From Aeromonas allosaccharophila (GTDB taxonomy: Bacteria; Pseudomonadota; Gammaproteobacteria; Enterobacterales; Aeromonadaceae), in assembly GCF_000819685.1 (NCBI RefSeq), contig NZ_CDBR01000097.1, positions 50,542 to 114,541 on the forward strand: a stretch of DNA of 64,000 nucleotides. The letters run 5' to 3'. A program made the position numbers and the translations under genes. Numbering within the stretch: the stretch's first letter is position 1; the number at the start of each line of letters is the position of its first letter. This document shows positions 63,782 through 64,000 of the stretch, one piece after another. The notes below the pieces were generated by a model that was given only the letters and a program-made list of their open reading frames with translations, was not told the origin of the DNA and searched no databases.

Positions 63782-63809
63782 AAAGGCCTTCCCAATCAGG
63801 AAGGCCTTT
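63782..63809 (-). terminator. Terminator after tRNA-Asp
   Basis: AAAGGCCTTCC / GGAAGGCCTTT stem followed on the minus strand by further T, immediately downstream of the tRNA gene. Confidence 0.85.
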
Positions 63810-63817
63810 CAAATTAG

Positions 63818-63894
63818 TGGCGGAGCGGACGGGACTCGAACCCGCGACCCCCGGCGTGACAGGCCGGTATTCTAACCAACTGAACTACCGCTCC
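63818..63894 (-). tRNA. tRNA-Asp (GTC)
   Basis: 77 nt cloverleaf on the minus strand: acceptor GGAGCGG / CCGCTCC, D-loop AGTTCAGTTGGTTAGA, anticodon stem-loop CCGGCCTGTCACGCCGG with anticodon GTC, T-arm CGGGTTCGAGTCCCG and encoded CCA end. A terminator follows directly. Confidence 0.97.
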
Positions 63895-64000
63895 GCTATT
63901 TGGCTAGCTTTTCGCTAAATCTTTTGCCGCTTATCAGAGGTGTCATCCTCGCAGCCGGTTATATGATTTCTCACATCACCGTTTAATTGGGTGCCTGGCA

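Larger units (their letters stand above)
63483..63817. other. 335 bp intergenic region between yijD and tRNA-Asp
   Basis: Two terminators with nearly the same stem sequence (63522-63552 and 63782-63809) bound about 230 bp with no credible gene. Short open frames here lack ribosome-binding sites. Confidence 0.6.

Noticed and set aside
63676..63918. 80-codon frame containing LVAERTGLEPATPGVTGR
   Set aside because: It is the antisense translation of tRNA-Asp, a well-known false protein.

Overview
The window is chromosomal DNA from a gammaproteobacterium, most likely an Aeromonas. The evidence is a complete Vibrio/Aeromonas-type MSHA pilus locus with mshH (csrD) beside it, the enteric-type order rpoH-ftsX-ftsE-ftsY/rsmD-yhhL, a fabR-yijD pair, a kefG-kefB-sirB2 cluster, and GC-rich coding DNA with dense, short intergenic gaps. 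I see no insertion sequence, prophage, integrase, CRISPR array or rRNA. One tRNA (Asp) lies at the right end.

Layout. (1) 1-14283, minus strand: MSHA type IV pilus genes in the order mshI, I2, J, K, L, M, N, E, G, F, B, A, C, D, O, P, Q; mshQ runs off the left edge. (2) 14370-20757: a PLP-dependent D-cysteine desulfhydrase-like enzyme, mshH/csrD, a CSS-motif EAL phosphodiesterase, a methyltransferase remnant and a ChaA-type cation/proton antiporter. (3) 20831-27204: histidine utilisation, hutIGUH plus the repressor hutC, with carbonic anhydrase can upstream. (4) 27998-33965: rpoH, ftsX, ftsE, ftsY (with a long 12-residue repeat tract), divergent rsmD and yhhL. (5) 33964-34465, minus: a CsrB/CsrC-type small RNA with about 39 GGA triplets, its own promoter and terminator. 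(6) 34820-41695: a WYL regulator with palindromic operators, the kefG-smORF-kefB-sirB2 overlap operon, a LysR/SDR divergent pair, and a small exported protein with a DUF411 protein. (7) 41930-48126: exported oligopeptidase B and a TAXI-type TRAP transporter with a long structured leader. (8) 48647-62329: ClsC-like phospholipase D, MltF, a TatA-like protein with YfcZ, two LysR regulators, MarC, YecH, a DAACS symporter, an EmrAB-like pump, YhhN and a tandemly duplicated micro-gene. (9) 61211-63894: acyl desaturase with divergent fabR-yijD, and tRNA-Asp.

How the parts connect. The window carries several pieces of one sessility switch: the MSHA pilus, its ATPase MshE with an N-terminal MshEN domain (a known c-di-GMP receptor fold), a catalytically intact c-di-GMP phosphodiesterase, the CsrD homologue that in E. 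coli directs CsrB/C decay, and a CsrB-type RNA that sequesters CsrA. A TRAP transporter leader with two CsrA-like hairpins may be a target of the same system. The hut genes form a self-contained catabolic unit with a visible TGTA-N2-TACA operator. The desaturase and fabR share an intergenic region holding a FabR-like palindrome.

Limits: functions are assigned by reading motifs and recalling families, with no database search. Start codons were chosen by motif position, Shine-Dalgarno sequence and overlap with neighbours. Small RNA calls other than CsrB and the tRNA are tentative.
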